Positions 1-8,815 are shown, counted from the first letter of the stretch. The stretch: DNA of 64,000 nucleotides from Aquimarina sp. MMG016 (GCF_018100805.1 NZ_JAGJEA010000001.1:248001-312000); one strand, 5' to 3'. The notes: generated by a model from the sequence alone, not told the origin. Made by a program: numbers and translations.

Positions 1-1785
1 CAAACTGGAAATCGGATCGTCAATCACAATAGTTTTTCCTTTAAATCCATCTTCTTCTCCTTCTAAAACTTCGGCTCTAATTTTACTTATGAAATAGGAA
101 AAAGCTAAAGAAGTTTTTTCCCCCTCACTTAATGTTGCCTTTAGGCCTTTCTTCGGTTTTCCACCTGATTTATAATTTATAATTAAGTTGTCATTTGCTG
201 CTTTGTTTCTCTGTATAGAAAAATGATCGATTCCTAAATAGGATAAATAAATATTTACAAATTTTGATTCGGCATCAAGTTTTGAAACTTCTGAGGCTCT
301 TTGTGCAGTTAGAAGATCAGTTTCATTTTTGATTTTATCATCGACCCTATTGGCTTGAGTTGCTAATTGAAAATTTAATTTCTTCGATGGCTTTAATACT
401 TTGTTGAGATCTTGATTGAAATCTAAAGTTGTAATAGTTGCAACTTTAGATTTCAACTTACTCAAGATGTCCGCTAACTTTACTGATTCAAGTTTATTTC
501 TCTCTGAATCTATAAGTTTTTTTATTTCCCTAATTCTATCATCTATTTGTGAGAGATATTGATTTAAATCACTGCCTACTAATTCTTCATGATCAACCTT
601 TTCCGATAATGACTTTCTTTTGTCACTTAGTAAAGAAGATAATTTTTTTTTGTCTATATCTACTTTTTCCTTTGTGATTAGTGCCTTTGAGTAGTTATAG
701 GTAATACTAAGGTCTTTTAGATCAGCGATTATTAGCCCAAAAACCTGTTCTGTTTTTTTATAAGAAAGCTGTTGAAGGTGATTTTCGCTATTCTGAATAC
801 TGTCTAATAGTTTAGTTGCATTGTCATTGAAATACTCTGAATACTCATCAATGATATCTGAAATTCTATCAGAAATGTCAGAATCGCAGAGTGGACATTT
901 TTCTTTCGAATTTTCTTTAAATAAGTACAAGTACCTTCCTGCATTTCTAAACCAATTTGAAGGAGTGAGAACCTCATCTTGTAGGTTCCTTTTTTCAATT
1001 TCTCTAGTTGCTAATTCAATATTATTCTTGATTCTTTCACCTGTTACTTCCTTAACATTAGTTTTGAGAATGCTTTTTATTACATCAACTATTTCCGGGT
1101 CATTGTTGATTCCTTGAAGCTGGATTTCGATTTGTGAAATTTTATCAAGGGAATTACTTTCTTCATCTTTCTTTTTATAAGATTGATATAGTTGTTCAAG
1201 TTCTAATTTTGCGGTAGCTAAATTTTCGTTACTATTTGCAGTTATATCCGGTTTAACATTTGTTAATCTTGGACCAACAACTCGTTCTTGAAACTCTTTT
1301 TTATAGATGCCCCAAGTGTTATCAAACTTCGTATTTAATTTTGATGATACTTCTTGAATGTAATCTAATCTGGCTTTAAGTACTCTTAGATGTGCATCAA
1401 TTACATCTATTTTTTTGTTTGTTAATTTGATAGTTGCATCAAACGAAGAGATATTTGCATCAGTACCATTGAAAATATGTTCAGTAATGAAGTTTGTATT
1501 AAAAACATAAATGTCCTTATTAATTTTAGAAATATTGTTCTTAGTAATTTTTCCTTCTGAGGTTATGATTTCTATTTCAGTATTCGTTTCAAAATACTCT
1601 TCAATCAATTCATTCTTATTAGGACAATGTTTTGAAAGGCAGTAAAGAAGATTACTTAATGTAGATTTTCCAGTACCATTAGCACCGTAGAAAGTATTGA
1701 CCACATCAAAGCTTTTCAGTTGTTCTGGCTTTTCATATTTCGAGAAGCAACCTAAGTTTTCTATTTTTTCTATTGATTCTATCAT
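1..1785 (-). CDS. AAA_13-type ATPase with zinc-hook coiled coil, RloC/Rad50-like (C-terminus beyond window)
   Basis: Open frame from an ATG at 1785 to the left edge, 595 residues with no stop, so the gene continues outside the window. Seen: a P-loop GANGTGKS at about residues 34-41; a long charged, coiled-coil-like middle; a KCPLC zinc-hook-like motif with Cys297 and Cys300 near its centre; an ABC-type signature LSEGEK about 45 residues before the edge; and Walker B VIDDPISS in the last visible codons. This order is that of Rad50/SMC-like ATPases of the AAA_13 group, which includes the anticodon nucleases PrrC and RloC. In those the nuclease domain lies after the ATPase, which here is off the window, so nuclease activity cannot be judged. 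A role in defence or tRNA damage is inference. It could also be a nuclease-less AAA_13 protein. Family confident, function not. Confidence 0.8.
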   Translation of the reverse strand, partial: MIESIEKIENLGCFSKYEKPEQLKSFDVVNTFYGANGTGKSTLSNLLYCLSKHCPNKNELIEEYFETNTEIEIITSEGKITKNNISKINKDIYVFNTNFITEHIFNGTDANISSFDATIKLTNKKIDVIDAHLRVLKARLDYIQEVSSKLNTKFDNTWGIYKKEFQERVVGPRLTNVKPDITANSNENLATAKLELEQLYQSYKKKDEESNSLDKISQIEIQLQGINNDPEIVDVIKSILKTNVKEVTGERIKNNIELATREIEKRNLQDEVLTPSNWFRNAGRYLYLFKENSKEKCPLCDSDISDRISDIIDEYSEYFNDNATKLLDSIQNSENHLQQLSYKKTEQVFGLIIADLKDLSITYNYSKALITKEKVDIDKKKLSSLLSDKRKSLSEKVDHEELVGSDLNQYLSQIDDRIREIKKLIDSERNKLESVKLADILSKLKSKVATITTLDFNQDLNKVLKPSKKLNFQLATQANRVDDKIKNETDLLTAQRASEVSKLDAESKFVNIYLSYLGIDHFSIQRNKAANDNLIINYKSGGKPKKGLKATLSEGEKTSLAFSYFISKIRAEVLEGEEDGFKGKTIVIDDPISSL

Positions 1786-1859
1786 TTTTCTATCTTACTC
1801 CCCAATAACAATTATATAGAGGATATATGTCCTTTATATGCTATGATTTTTTTATACAT

Positions 1860-1908
1860 AAACACCCCATACCCGAAGAAATATCTTCAGACACGGGGTG
1901 GTTTACAA
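1860..1908. terminator. GC-rich hairpin upstream of the ATPase gene
   Basis: CACCCC and GGGGTG arms enclose a second inner GAAGA/TCTTC pairing, and the right arm is followed by a short T-rich run. It lies on the 5' side of the minus-strand ATPase gene, so it does not terminate that gene. It may end a plus-strand transcript or be a decayed repeat. Confidence 0.35.
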
Positions 1909-2174
1909 TTTTTGTTGTTTCTAAATTAGTAAAATAAAATCAAAAGACTATTTTTTCCCTTAATTTTTTATACTACGCCTTTTGCAAATCAAATTTCTGA
2001 GATGGGGTACTTATATGTGTATATCCAAATAATATACTGAGGTATATTTAACTATCTAAAAATACACTTAAAAATTATACTAATAAAATAAATTGTGGGG
2101 AATCATCCACCTGTTATTAACTGAATAATGTAATAATCTGGCACTTCTTTCTTATAGAGCATTGTAGTTGTTTT

Positions 2175-2246
2175 TGGATTCCTGCCTGTGCAGGAATCTA
2201 TTCAGATAGCTAGAAATGTAGATTCCGCATCAAGTGCGGAATGACA
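2175..2246. repeat. Paired palindromic intergenic repeat
   Basis: Two adjacent palindromes: GATTCCTGCC-tg-tGCAGGAATC (2177-2198) and GATTCCGCA-tcaag-TGCGGAATG (2221-2242). The shared GATTCC ends and the hairpin form match the small dispersed palindromic repeats common in bacterial intergenic DNA. No open frame is present. The rest of 1909-2322 is AT-rich DNA in which nothing else was recognised. Confidence 0.6.
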
Positions 2247-2322
2247 AATCTGGTCGAAAAAAGTTTATAAAAACTAAAGTAATTGCAATGAAATCGCAGG
2301 GTTTTTACCCTAATCTGAGACC

Positions 2323-2381
2323 AATAAAAAACCCCAAAAATCTAAGGATTTTGAGGGTTAGTACTGAAGACGGGACTTGAA
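2323..2381 (-). repeat. Left copy of a 59-bp repeat: tRNA-Leu 3' end plus terminator
   Basis: This block matches 2674-2732 at a constant offset of 351 bp with only two mismatches, at 2335 and 2336. It comprises the terminator hairpin and the last 20 nt of tRNA-Leu (acceptor 3' strand and T-arm). The tRNA match stops at 2381, so this is a fragment and not a functional tRNA. Together with the right copy it brackets the GIY-YIG gene. Confidence 0.85.
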
Positions 2382-2409
2382 TCTACCTGGCTAACACCAG
2401 TTAGACAGG
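2382..2409. repeat. Imperfect palindrome interrupting the tRNA-Leu fragment
   Basis: The arms CCTGgCTAAC and GTTAGaCAGG form a hairpin exactly where the tRNA homology stops. The next 7 nt (CCCGTAC, 2410-2416) match the continuation of the intact tRNA (2733-2739). This suggests a palindrome inserted in a tRNA copy that then decayed, though a 7-nt match could be chance. Confidence 0.45.
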
Positions 2410-2439
2410 CCCGTACTAACTGATAAAATTTTTTCTAAT

Positions 2440-2658
2440 TCATCTTTTGCCTGCTGCCGATTTTAAGTATTTCTCCCTTTTCCTAGCTTCAATCCTATTT
2501 GGATATTCTTCCTTAAAAAGAAGTGTAAAGGGCCTATATGGAGCGGTACTCTTATTATAACCTTTATTATGTTGCAGAACTCTACGATCCAGATTATCAG
2601 TCATCCCAACATAAATCCAATCTTTTACTTCACTAAGCAATGCATACACAAAAATCAT
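2440..2658 (-). CDS. GIY-YIG nuclease-fold protein, small
   Basis: 72 residues, about the minimal size of the stand-alone UvrC-N-like GIY-YIG family (YhbQ type). Seen: the first strand FVYALLS (GIY equivalent), WIYVGMTDNLDRRVLQHN with the YIG-equivalent YVG and the catalytic-type Arg, a KST..YRPF segment, and a closing helix with EA..RE.YLKS. The usual C-terminal tail after LKS-GKE is short (SAAGKR), so a few residues may be lost. Members of this family are often found singly in Flavobacteria, with no settled role. It lies between two copies of a tRNA-Leu 3'-end/terminator block, unlike any other gene here, which raises the possibility of movement or duplication with the tRNA. Family confident; role unknown. 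Confidence 0.8.
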   Translation of the reverse strand: MIFVYALLSEVKDWIYVGMTDNLDRRVLQHNKGYNKSTAPYRPFTLLFKEEYPNRIEARKREKYLKSAAGKR

Positions 2659-2673
2659 AAGCTATAAGACTAA

Positions 2674-2732
2674 AATAAAAAACCCTCAAAATCTAAGGAT
2701 TTTGAGGGTTAGTACTGAAGACGGGACTTGAA
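2674..2732 (-). repeat. Right copy of the 59-bp repeat, overlapping intact tRNA-Leu
   Basis: Near-identical to 2323-2381. It contains the terminator of the tRNA pair and the 3' 20 nt of the intact tRNA-Leu gene. Confidence 0.85.
2676..2711 (-). terminator. Rho-independent terminator of the tRNA-Gly/tRNA-Leu transcript
   Basis: Read on the minus strand: AACCCTCAAAATC, a CTTA loop, GATTTTGAGGGTT, then TTTTATT. It lies directly after the 3' end of tRNA-Leu. The stem is perfect here; the left repeat copy has an imperfect stem. Confidence 0.85.
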
Positions 2733-2798
2733 CCCGTACGGGCCTTACAGCCCATTGGATTTTAAGTCCAACGTGTCTACCAATTCCACCACTTCAGC
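2713..2798 (-). tRNA. tRNA-Leu(UAA)
   Basis: An 86-nt class II tRNA. Acceptor arm GCTGAAG pairs with CTTCAGT (a G-U first pair) and the discriminator is A. The anticodon stem TTGGA/TCCAA encloses loop CTTAAAA, giving anticodon UAA. There is a long variable arm (GGGCTGTAAGGCCC) and a T-arm CGGGTTCAAGTCCCG. CCA is not encoded. It follows tRNA-Gly by 18 nt and ends at a strong terminator. Confidence 0.97.
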
Positions 2799-2816
2799 TT
2801 GGTATAAGTTTCTCAG

Positions 2817-2888
2817 AGCGAAAGACGGGATTTGAACCCGCGACCCTCACCTTGGCAAGGTGATGCTCTACCCCTGAGCTACTTTCGC
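2817..2888 (-). tRNA. tRNA-Gly(GCC)
   Basis: A 72-nt cloverleaf: acceptor GCGAAAG/CTTTCGC with discriminator T, anticodon stem TCACC/GGTGA around loop TTGCCAA (anticodon GCC), and T-arm GCGGGTTCAAATCCCGT. CCA is not encoded. First gene of a two-tRNA transcript with tRNA-Leu. Confidence 0.97.
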
Positions 2889-2925
2889 AGTAATTTAAGA
2901 ACTTTGCAATTCGTTATTGCGGATG

Positions 2926-2956
2926 CAAATTTAAAACAATTCTAGTAATACCAAAG
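2926..2956 (-). promoter_or_regulatory. Bacteroidota-type promoter of the tRNA pair
   Basis: On the minus strand a TTTG (2952-2955) is followed after 18 nt by TAAATTTG (2926-2933), about 38 nt before the tRNA-Gly 5' end. This fits the -33 TTTG / -7 TAnnTTTG pattern of the Bacteroidota primary sigma factor. Confidence 0.65.
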
Positions 2957-3035
2957 TCTTTTTGCAAAAAAGAATTGAAAATATTTTTAACCTACAGTAA
3001 ATCAAAAAAATAAATTTAAAAAAATCACATCACTG

Positions 3036-3143
3036 ATAAGATCCCGTTCTTCAACAAGATTTGCCTGCCTGCCGGCAAAGGTAGGCTCAACTAACTATTT
3101 TGAATGAGTTGCTTCGCAACTTTCCAAAACAAAGTTTCACTAA
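3036..3143. repeat. Dispersed intergenic repeat, copy A
   Basis: The right part (about 3085-3143) aligns with 12756-12814: shared CAACyAACTATTTTrAAT, then a hairpin, then AAAACArAGTTTCAyTAA. Copy A also carries an internal palindrome, GCCTGCCTGCCGGCAAAGGTAGGC (3063-3086 approx.). It abuts and slightly enters the 3' end of mutS. Confidence 0.6.
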
Positions 3144-5767
3144 ACTTGAGAAGCTTTCTTCCTGGTTAACATACGTTTAATCTCATTAAGTTTCATTAAG
3201 GCCTCCACTGGAGTCAACGTATCAATGTCGATATCCAGGATTTCTTCTTTGATTTCTTCCAGCAATGGATCATCCATATTAAAGAAACTTAACTGCAATT
3301 CATCATCTTCCTGTATGTCCTTGATTTTATCCGTTAGTTCCTCACTACTATGCGATTTTTCGAGCTTTTTAAGCATCTTATTTGCCCTATGCAATACTTG
3401 CTGTGGCATTCCTGCCATCTTTGCTACATGGATACCAAAACTATGTTGACTACCACCCGGAACTAGTTTACGCAGAAAAAGCACCGTATCTTTTAATTCT
3501 TTGACAGAAACATTATAGTTTTTAATACGACCAAAGGTCTCGCACATTTCATTCAATTCATGATAATGTGTAGCAAATAATGTCTTAGGCCTTGCAGGAT
3601 GCTCATGCAAGAATTCACTTATCGCCCATGCAATAGAAATTCCATCATAGGTACTGGTTCCACGACCGATCTCATCTAGTAACACTAAGCTACGATCCGA
3701 GATATTATTAAGAATACTAGCCGTCTCATTCATCTCTACCATAAAAGTAGATTCACCCATCGAAATATTATCACTAGCGCCTACCCTGGTAAATATTTTA
3801 TCCACTACACCTATTTTGGCTTCTTCGGCAGGAACAAAACATCCCATCTGAGCTAATAACACAATTAGTGCCGTCTGTCTTAGAATTGCAGACTTACCAC
3901 TCATATTAGGCCCCGTAATCATAATCATTTGCTGATCGTCTCGATTCAGCAATACATCATTGGCGATATATTGTTCTCCAGGTGGTAATTGTTTTTCGAT
4001 AACCGGATGACGCCCATTTTTGATTTCCAAATCATGAGACTCATCAATAAAAGGCCTCACATATTGATTTTCCTGAGCAAGCTGAGCAAAAGAACACAAA
4101 CAATCTAATTGTCCAATCAAAGCAGCATTGAGTTGTACAGGTTTAATGTATTCATTCATCCACACCACCAGATCATTAAACAACTGCTGTTCTAGAGTAA
4201 GAATTTTTTCTTCAGCACCAAGGATTTTGGCTTCATATTCCTTTAGTTCTTCAGTAATATAACGTTCTGCACTTACCAATGTCTGTTTCCTAATCCATGT
4301 ATCAGGCACTTTGTCTTTATGCGTATTTCTGACTTCGATATAATATCCAAAAACATTATTAGAAGCTATTTTTAAGGAAGTGATCCCGGTAGCTTCGGTT
4401 TCGCGTTCCAGCATTTTATCTAGATAGTCTTTCCCTGAAAAGGCGATAGACCTCAACTCATCTAATTCATCCAGATACCCATCAGCAATAGTATTTCCTT
4501 TTAAAATATTTACAGGAGCATCTTCATTTAGTGTTTCCTTGATTTTATTTCGGAGTAATTCACAATCATGCAAAGTATCACCTATAACTTTTAACGCTTC
4601 ATTATCACTTGTAGAAGCTTGTGCTTTTATGGGAACAATAGCCTCCAAAGAATTCTTTAGCTGGATTACCTCTCTAGGGCTTACTTTTCCTGTGGCAACC
4701 TTAGAAATCAAACGTTCGATATCACCTATCTGTTTAATCTGATGTTGGATTTTTTGGTGTAAAGCCGTGTTATCCAAAAAATACTGAACTACCTCGTGTC
4801 GTTTCTGTATAGCAGAAATATTCTTCAGAGGTAAGGCTAACCATCGTTTAAGGGTTCTCCCACCCATTGGTGATATAGTTTTATCCACCACATCCAAAAG
4901 CGTAACTGCCCCTGAAGCATTAGCATGATATAACTCTAGATTGCGAATCGTAAAACGGTCCATCCAGATGTATTGATCTTCTGCAATACGCTGAATTGAA
5001 GTAATATGCTGTAATTTATGATGTTGGGTTTCTCCTAAATAATGAAGAATCACTCCGGCAGCAATAATTCCTTCATTTAAATGATCAACTCCAAAACCTT
5101 TTAATGTTTTTGTACCAAAATGATCATTCAGGGTTTCCTGAGCATAATCCGTTTTAAAAACCCAATCCTCTAGAAAAAAGGAATGATAATCCTGCCCAAA
5201 ATCATGATAAAAAGATTGTTTTTTAGGCTTGGTGATCAATACTTCACTAGGTCTGAAATTTTGCATCAGTTTATCTATATGCTCTACATCACCCTGAGCA
5301 GTCAAAAACTCACCAGTAGAGACATCCAGAAAAGCAATACCCAGTGCTTTCTTTCCGTAATGAACGGCACACAAAAAATTATTGGTTTTGCTTTGCAGTA
5401 CTTCATCATTCAAAGCTACTCCGGGAGTTACCAGTTCGGTCACCCCACGTTTTACAATAGTTTTGGTTTGTTTAGGATCTTCTAATTGATCACAGATAGC
5501 TACTCGTTCTCCGGCTTTTACCAGTTTTGGTAAATAGGTATTCAAAGAATGGTGTGGAAATCCTGCCAAGGCAGTTTCCTGATCACTACCATTTCCTCTT
5601 TTCGTCTGAACAATATTCAGAATAGCAGCTGCTTTAATGGCATCTTCTCCAAAAGTTTCATAAAAATCTCCAACTCTGAACAACAATAATGCATCAGGAT
5701 ATTTTGCCTTAATCGCATTGTATTGCTTCATCAACGGAGTCACTTTCTTTTCTTTTTTAGCTGCCAT
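3140..5767 (-). CDS. mutS: DNA mismatch repair ATPase MutS
   Basis: 875 residues, the usual length for bacterial MutS1. It binds mispaired bases and small loops as a dimer and uses ATP to recruit MutL. Seen: the mismatch-wedging motif GDFYETF (Phe35, Glu37) in the N-terminal domain; Walker A GPNMSGKS near residue 620; the conserved N-loop and STFMVEM region; Walker [13 protein letters not shown]; then the FATHYHEL helix and a short helix-turn-helix C-terminus. The start ATG gives [16 protein letters not shown], which matches the family start. It is transcribed away from the phosphatase gene, from a 329-bp spacer that must hold promoters for both. The 3' end meets a dispersed repeat. Nothing unusual in the coding sequence. 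Confidence 0.98.
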   Translation of the reverse strand: MAAKKEKKVTPLMKQYNAIKAKYPDALLLFRVGDFYETFGEDAIKAAAILNIVQTKRGNGSDQETALAGFPHHSLNTYLPKLVKAGERVAICDQLEDPKQTKTIVKRGVTELVTPGVALNDEVLQSKTNNFLCAVHYGKKALGIAFLDVSTGEFLTAQGDVEHIDKLMQNFRPSEVLITKPKKQSFYHDFGQDYHSFFLEDWVFKTDYAQETLNDHFGTKTLKGFGVDHLNEGIIAAGVILHYLGETQHHKLQHITSIQRIAEDQYIWMDRFTIRNLELYHANASGAVTLLDVVDKTISPMGGRTLKRWLALPLKNISAIQKRHEVVQYFLDNTALHQKIQHQIKQIGDIERLISKVATGKVSPREVIQLKNSLEAIVPIKAQASTSDNEALKVIGDTLHDCELLRNKIKETLNEDAPVNILKGNTIADGYLDELDELRSIAFSGKDYLDKMLERETEATGITSLKIASNNVFGYYIEVRNTHKDKVPDTWIRKQTLVSAERYITEELKEYEAKILGAEEKILTLEQQLFNDLVVWMNEYIKPVQLNAALIGQLDCLCSFAQLAQENQYVRPFIDESHDLEIKNGRHPVIEKQLPPGEQYIANDVLLNRDDQQMIMITGPNMSGKSAILRQTALIVLLAQMGCFVPAEEAKIGVVDKIFTRVGASDNISMGESTFMVEMNETASILNNISDRSLVLLDEIGRGTSTYDGISIAWAISEFLHEHPARPKTLFATHYHELNEMCETFGRIKNYNVSVKELKDTVLFLRKLVPGGSQHSFGIHVAKMAGMPQQVLHRANKMLKKLEKSHSSEELTDKIKDIQEDDELQLSFFNMDDPLLEEIKEEILDIDIDTLTPVEALMKLNEIKRMLTRKKASQV

Positions 5768-6096
5768 TCACCATCTGTTTTATAACTTTTGCTAAAGTAG
5801 GTATTCTCCTTTTTTTTTAGAAATGTTGCTTTTAGGAGTTATTCATATTTATTCACATTCTAATTTTAAAATTAAAAAATAATGCAAACCAATGGCTATT
5901 CTTTGTGAACAAAATAATCAAGCAGTACCTATGCTCATTATTTTGCTCTCTAAATACTATTAATCATATCTAAACGTTTTATATAACGACTCGTATCACA
6001 CTGGTAAACAACCAAATAAAATTGATTACTATCAAAAACTTAATTTAGAATAAATACATATTTTTGAAGTAATATCAACACAAATCTACTCAAATC
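5768..6096. other. Divergent spacer between mutS and the phosphatase gene
   Basis: 329 bp without a gene, very AT-rich. Near mutS the minus strand has TACTTTAG, a near match to the TAnnTTTG element. No convincing operator or RNA was seen. Confidence 0.5.
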
Positions 6097-7638
6097 ATGA
6101 AAGCAAGAAAACATGTATTTCTGGGCATCCTAATGTTTATAATGGCAATTCAGATCGGATGGACTTCTACTGAAAAGTACCGCCTTACCTGGAGAGAAGA
6201 CCCTGCTACAACTATGGTTATTGGATGGAACCAGATAAGTGGCTCAAATCCTATAGTATATTATGGCACCACAGACTTTGGAACTAACTATAACTCATAC
6301 CCTTCTTCTAAAACTGTAGATAGAACGGTTTCTAAAAAAGGGATGAACAATAATTTTGCGAGACTAACAGGACTTCAACCCAATACTGCATATTATTTTG
6401 TAATTAAAGATAATGAAGGCGTTTCTGAAAGGTTTTGGTTTAAAACTGCTCCTGACGATCCTAATACCAGATTATCAATAGTTGCAGGAGGTGATTCCAG
6501 AAATAATCGGACTCCAAGACAGAATGCTAATAAAATAGTTGCCAAATTAAGGCCTCATGTAGTATTGTTTGGTGGAGATATGACAGACGATTCCACAAAT
6601 TCTCAATGGCAAAACTGGTTTAATGATTGGCAATTAACCATTGGATCTGACGGAAGAATGATTCCGGTAGTAGCGGCCAGAGGTAATCATGAAAGTGCTA
6701 ACGATATCAGAGATTTATTCGATATCACAACCGCTGCCGGAGGAGAATATTATGCTTTAAGTTTTGGAGGGAATTTGATACGAACATATACCCTTAATAC
6801 CGAGGTTACTCCTGCAGGTACTCAGGGCACCTGGCTTGAGAATGATTTGACAGCTCATGCAGCCGGTCATTTCTGGGCGGTCGCACAATATCATAGAGCA
6901 ACCAGACCTCACCAATCCGGAAAATCAGAGCAAAATGATCAGTACGAAGCCTGGTCAAAACCATTCTATGATCACGCTGTACAATTGGTCATGGAGAGTG
7001 ATTCTCACGTAGTAAAACGTACCTGGCCAATCAAACCATCTACAGCTTCGGGCAGTGATGAAGGATTTATTAGAGCAGATACAGATCCCAAAAGAGCTGT
7101 TTATGTAGGTGAAGGTTGTTGGGGAGCTCCCACAAGAAGTGCTAACGACTCTAAGAACTGGACAAAAGCTGCAGGATCGTTTAATCAATTTAAATGGTTA
7201 TGGGTCGATCAAGACAAAATCGAACTTAGAACCGTTAAGGTCGATAATGCGAACAGTGTTGGACAATTAAATGACAATGATCTGTTCACACTCCCTTCTA
7301 ATATTGATCTATGGAATCCATCAGGTGGGAATGTTGTCATTATTGACAATCCGCATACCGGAGGAATTCTGGGTATAGATGATATTGATTTATCTTCTAA
7401 ATTAAAGATTTATCCTAATCCCATAAAATCCGGATTATTAACTATTAATAACCCCAACTATTCAAAAACGGAAAACAACAGTGTGATCATTAGAGATATT
7501 ATGGGAAAACATATTCAAGAAGTTGAATTAGATGCCGAAACCACAGCATATAATACCTACAAATTGCAATCAGGAATATATTTTATTAATATCAAAACAG
7601 AGAAAGGTGTTATAAGCAAGAAGTTTATAAAGAGATAA
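6097..7638 (+). CDS. Secreted purple acid phosphatase-like metallophosphoesterase with type IX sorting domain
   Basis: 513 residues. An N-terminal signal peptide (about 1-23) is followed by a fibronectin-like domain (about 28-118), as in purple acid phosphatases, then the calcineurin-like catalytic domain with metal-ligand motifs: GGDS (Asp133), FGGDMTDD (Asp161), RGNHE (Asn197-His198), QYHR (His266) and SDSHVVKR (His304). The last 80 or so residues form a type IX secretion C-terminal domain: KIYPNP near residue 438, later SGIYFINI, and a basic end KKFIKR. It should hydrolyse phosphate esters outside the cell or at its surface; the natural substrate is not shown. The first motif is GGDSR rather than the usual GDxG/GDxx Y form. 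It stands alone, divergent from mutS, with a strong hairpin after it. Confidence 0.88.
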   Translation: MKARKHVFLGILMFIMAIQIGWTSTEKYRLTWREDPATTMVIGWNQISGSNPIVYYGTTDFGTNYNSYPSSKTVDRTVSKKGMNNNFARLTGLQPNTAYYFVIKDNEGVSERFWFKTAPDDPNTRLSIVAGGDSRNNRTPRQNANKIVAKLRPHVVLFGGDMTDDSTNSQWQNWFNDWQLTIGSDGRMIPVVAARGNHESANDIRDLFDITTAAGGEYYALSFGGNLIRTYTLNTEVTPAGTQGTWLENDLTAHAAGHFWAVAQYHRATRPHQSGKSEQNDQYEAWSKPFYDHAVQLVMESDSHVVKRTWPIKPSTASGSDEGFIRADTDPKRAVYVGEGCWGAPTRSANDSKNWTKAAGSFNQFKWLWVDQDKIELRTVKVDNANSVGQLNDNDLFTLPSNIDLWNPSGGNVVIIDNPHTGGILGIDDIDLSSKLKIYPNPIKSGLLTINNPNYSKTENNSVIIRDIMGKHIQEVELDAETTAYNTYKLQSGIYFINIKTEKGVISKKFIKR

Positions 7639-7660
7639 ATATAATTTTGATTCAAAAAAT

Positions 7661-7710
7661 ACTGTCTGAAAATGTGACAGAATAATAGTTTATATGCATT
7701 TTCGGACAGT
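7661..7710. terminator. Bidirectional hairpin between convergent genes
   Basis: The arms ACTGTCTGAAAATG and CATTTTCGGACAGT form a 14-bp stem (one G-U) around a 22-nt loop, midway between the phosphatase stop and the stop of the convergent membrane-protein gene. Confidence 0.65.
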
Positions 7711-7738
7711 TTCTGTAATTATTATCAACTTTTCGGGC

Positions 7739-8641
7739 TTATGAAATCGTCTGAGGTTTATTTCTAAACACTTTTCCTTTAAAAAATCGAATCTCTGGAC
7801 GATCAATTACCATTACAAATAAAGGGATTAAAGCATGTGGTAATCTAATCAACACTTCCCAAGTCCATTGATGAAATGAATTCCATAGAAATTCGACATG
7901 AAAATGTCCTGTTAAACGTGCTAAAGCGGTAAGTCCTCCCCATATACATGCATACACTAAAGCGGCATAGGAAATTCTGGGAATAAAAATAGCTATCGCA
8001 ACTACAAAATCCATAACCCCAGCAATTTTAAGCATCATATGAGCACCAGGTTCACCGATAGACAATGTATTGATTGTCATATCAATAAAATTACCCGGCC
8101 TGGGATAATATCCTATCGCATAAAGTCCATGACAACTAAATGTAAGGGCAATTGCAATTAAAGCAGTAAGGCGTATTTTTTTTAATTCAGTTGTAGTAAA
8201 CAACATCATATAAAGTAATACAGGAGTGATGAATTGAACCATATATTCAAAAAACTGTCCTACATGAAAAAATTTCTCTTTACAATACAAAATGGCAAGT
8301 ATAAAAAGCCCAAAGCTCCCTCCTAGTAAAAAAACTTTACCAAGTTTCTTCATATTGGGTTTAATAATTAAAACTACGACAGCACAAAGGAGATATAAAA
8401 CACCTATCCCTTTAACCGAAAAAGAAATCGCATTATCAACAGAAAGACTAGTTACATAATCGTGCCAGGTAACCCCGAAAATGTTTTCCACTACACCCTG
8501 TAATACACTTTCATCCCATAAAAATGCCCGGTATGGAGCATCCCAGAAGATATGCTGATAAGCTCTTCCTAAAAAGATTGCAAAAGCGGATATTTTTAAA
8601 ATTGTTATTAATTTTTGTTTCCCAATATCTGAAAGCATCAT
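7739..8641 (-). CDS. Polytopic inner-membrane protein, unknown function
   Basis: 300 residues with roughly eight hydrophobic segments, among them about 12-28, 75-93, 101-118, 133-149, 157-175 and 208-225. A short soluble stretch follows the first segment (DAPYRAFLWDE). Two residues, H in TGHFHVEFLWNSFHQW and E in EVLIRLPHAL, stand out in the last third. It resembles uncharacterised membrane proteins of marine Bacteroidota with a DoxX-like feel, but I cannot assign a family. Monocistronic: it converges on the phosphatase and diverges from the TrmH gene. The start MMLSDIGK could equally be the second Met. Confidence 0.65.
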   Translation of the reverse strand: MMLSDIGKQKLITILKISAFAIFLGRAYQHIFWDAPYRAFLWDESVLQGVVENIFGVTWHDYVTSLSVDNAISFSVKGIGVLYLLCAVVVLIIKPNMKKLGKVFLLGGSFGLFILAILYCKEKFFHVGQFFEYMVQFITPVLLYMMLFTTTELKKIRLTALIAIALTFSCHGLYAIGYYPRPGNFIDMTINTLSIGEPGAHMMLKIAGVMDFVVAIAIFIPRISYAALVYACIWGGLTALARLTGHFHVEFLWNSFHQWTWEVLIRLPHALIPLFVMVIDRPEIRFFKGKVFRNKPQTIS

Positions 8642-8807
8642 AGTTAAAAATGAAATGTGATTAGATGATTTAAAAGTAAATAAAAAAATCGCTCAAGATC
8701 ACCATCAGAAGTATTCATAATATAATCATAAACTTGAAAAAGCAAATTAATACCTAACACCCCTAAGTATCCGGAGCGTGTTACATATTAAAAACAGTTT
8801 AAAATGA

Positions 8808-8815
8808 TAACTTTG
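8808..8815 (+). promoter_or_regulatory. -7 element of the TrmH-family gene
   Basis: TAACTTTG, matching TAnnTTTG, 45 bp before the ATG at 8860. Confidence 0.5.

Noticed and set aside
821-1117. Plus-strand open frame inside the zinc-hook ATPase gene
   Set aside because: Shadow of the minus-strand gene, which has Walker A, signature and Walker B in frame.
2323-2732. CRISPR-like repeats
   Set aside because: Only two copies, and they are tRNA and terminator sequence.
5183-5485. Plus-strand frame of 100 residues within mutS
   Set aside because: Antisense shadow of a clear mutS gene.
7661-7710. Small structured RNA
   Set aside because: Position between two convergent stops makes a terminator the simpler reading.
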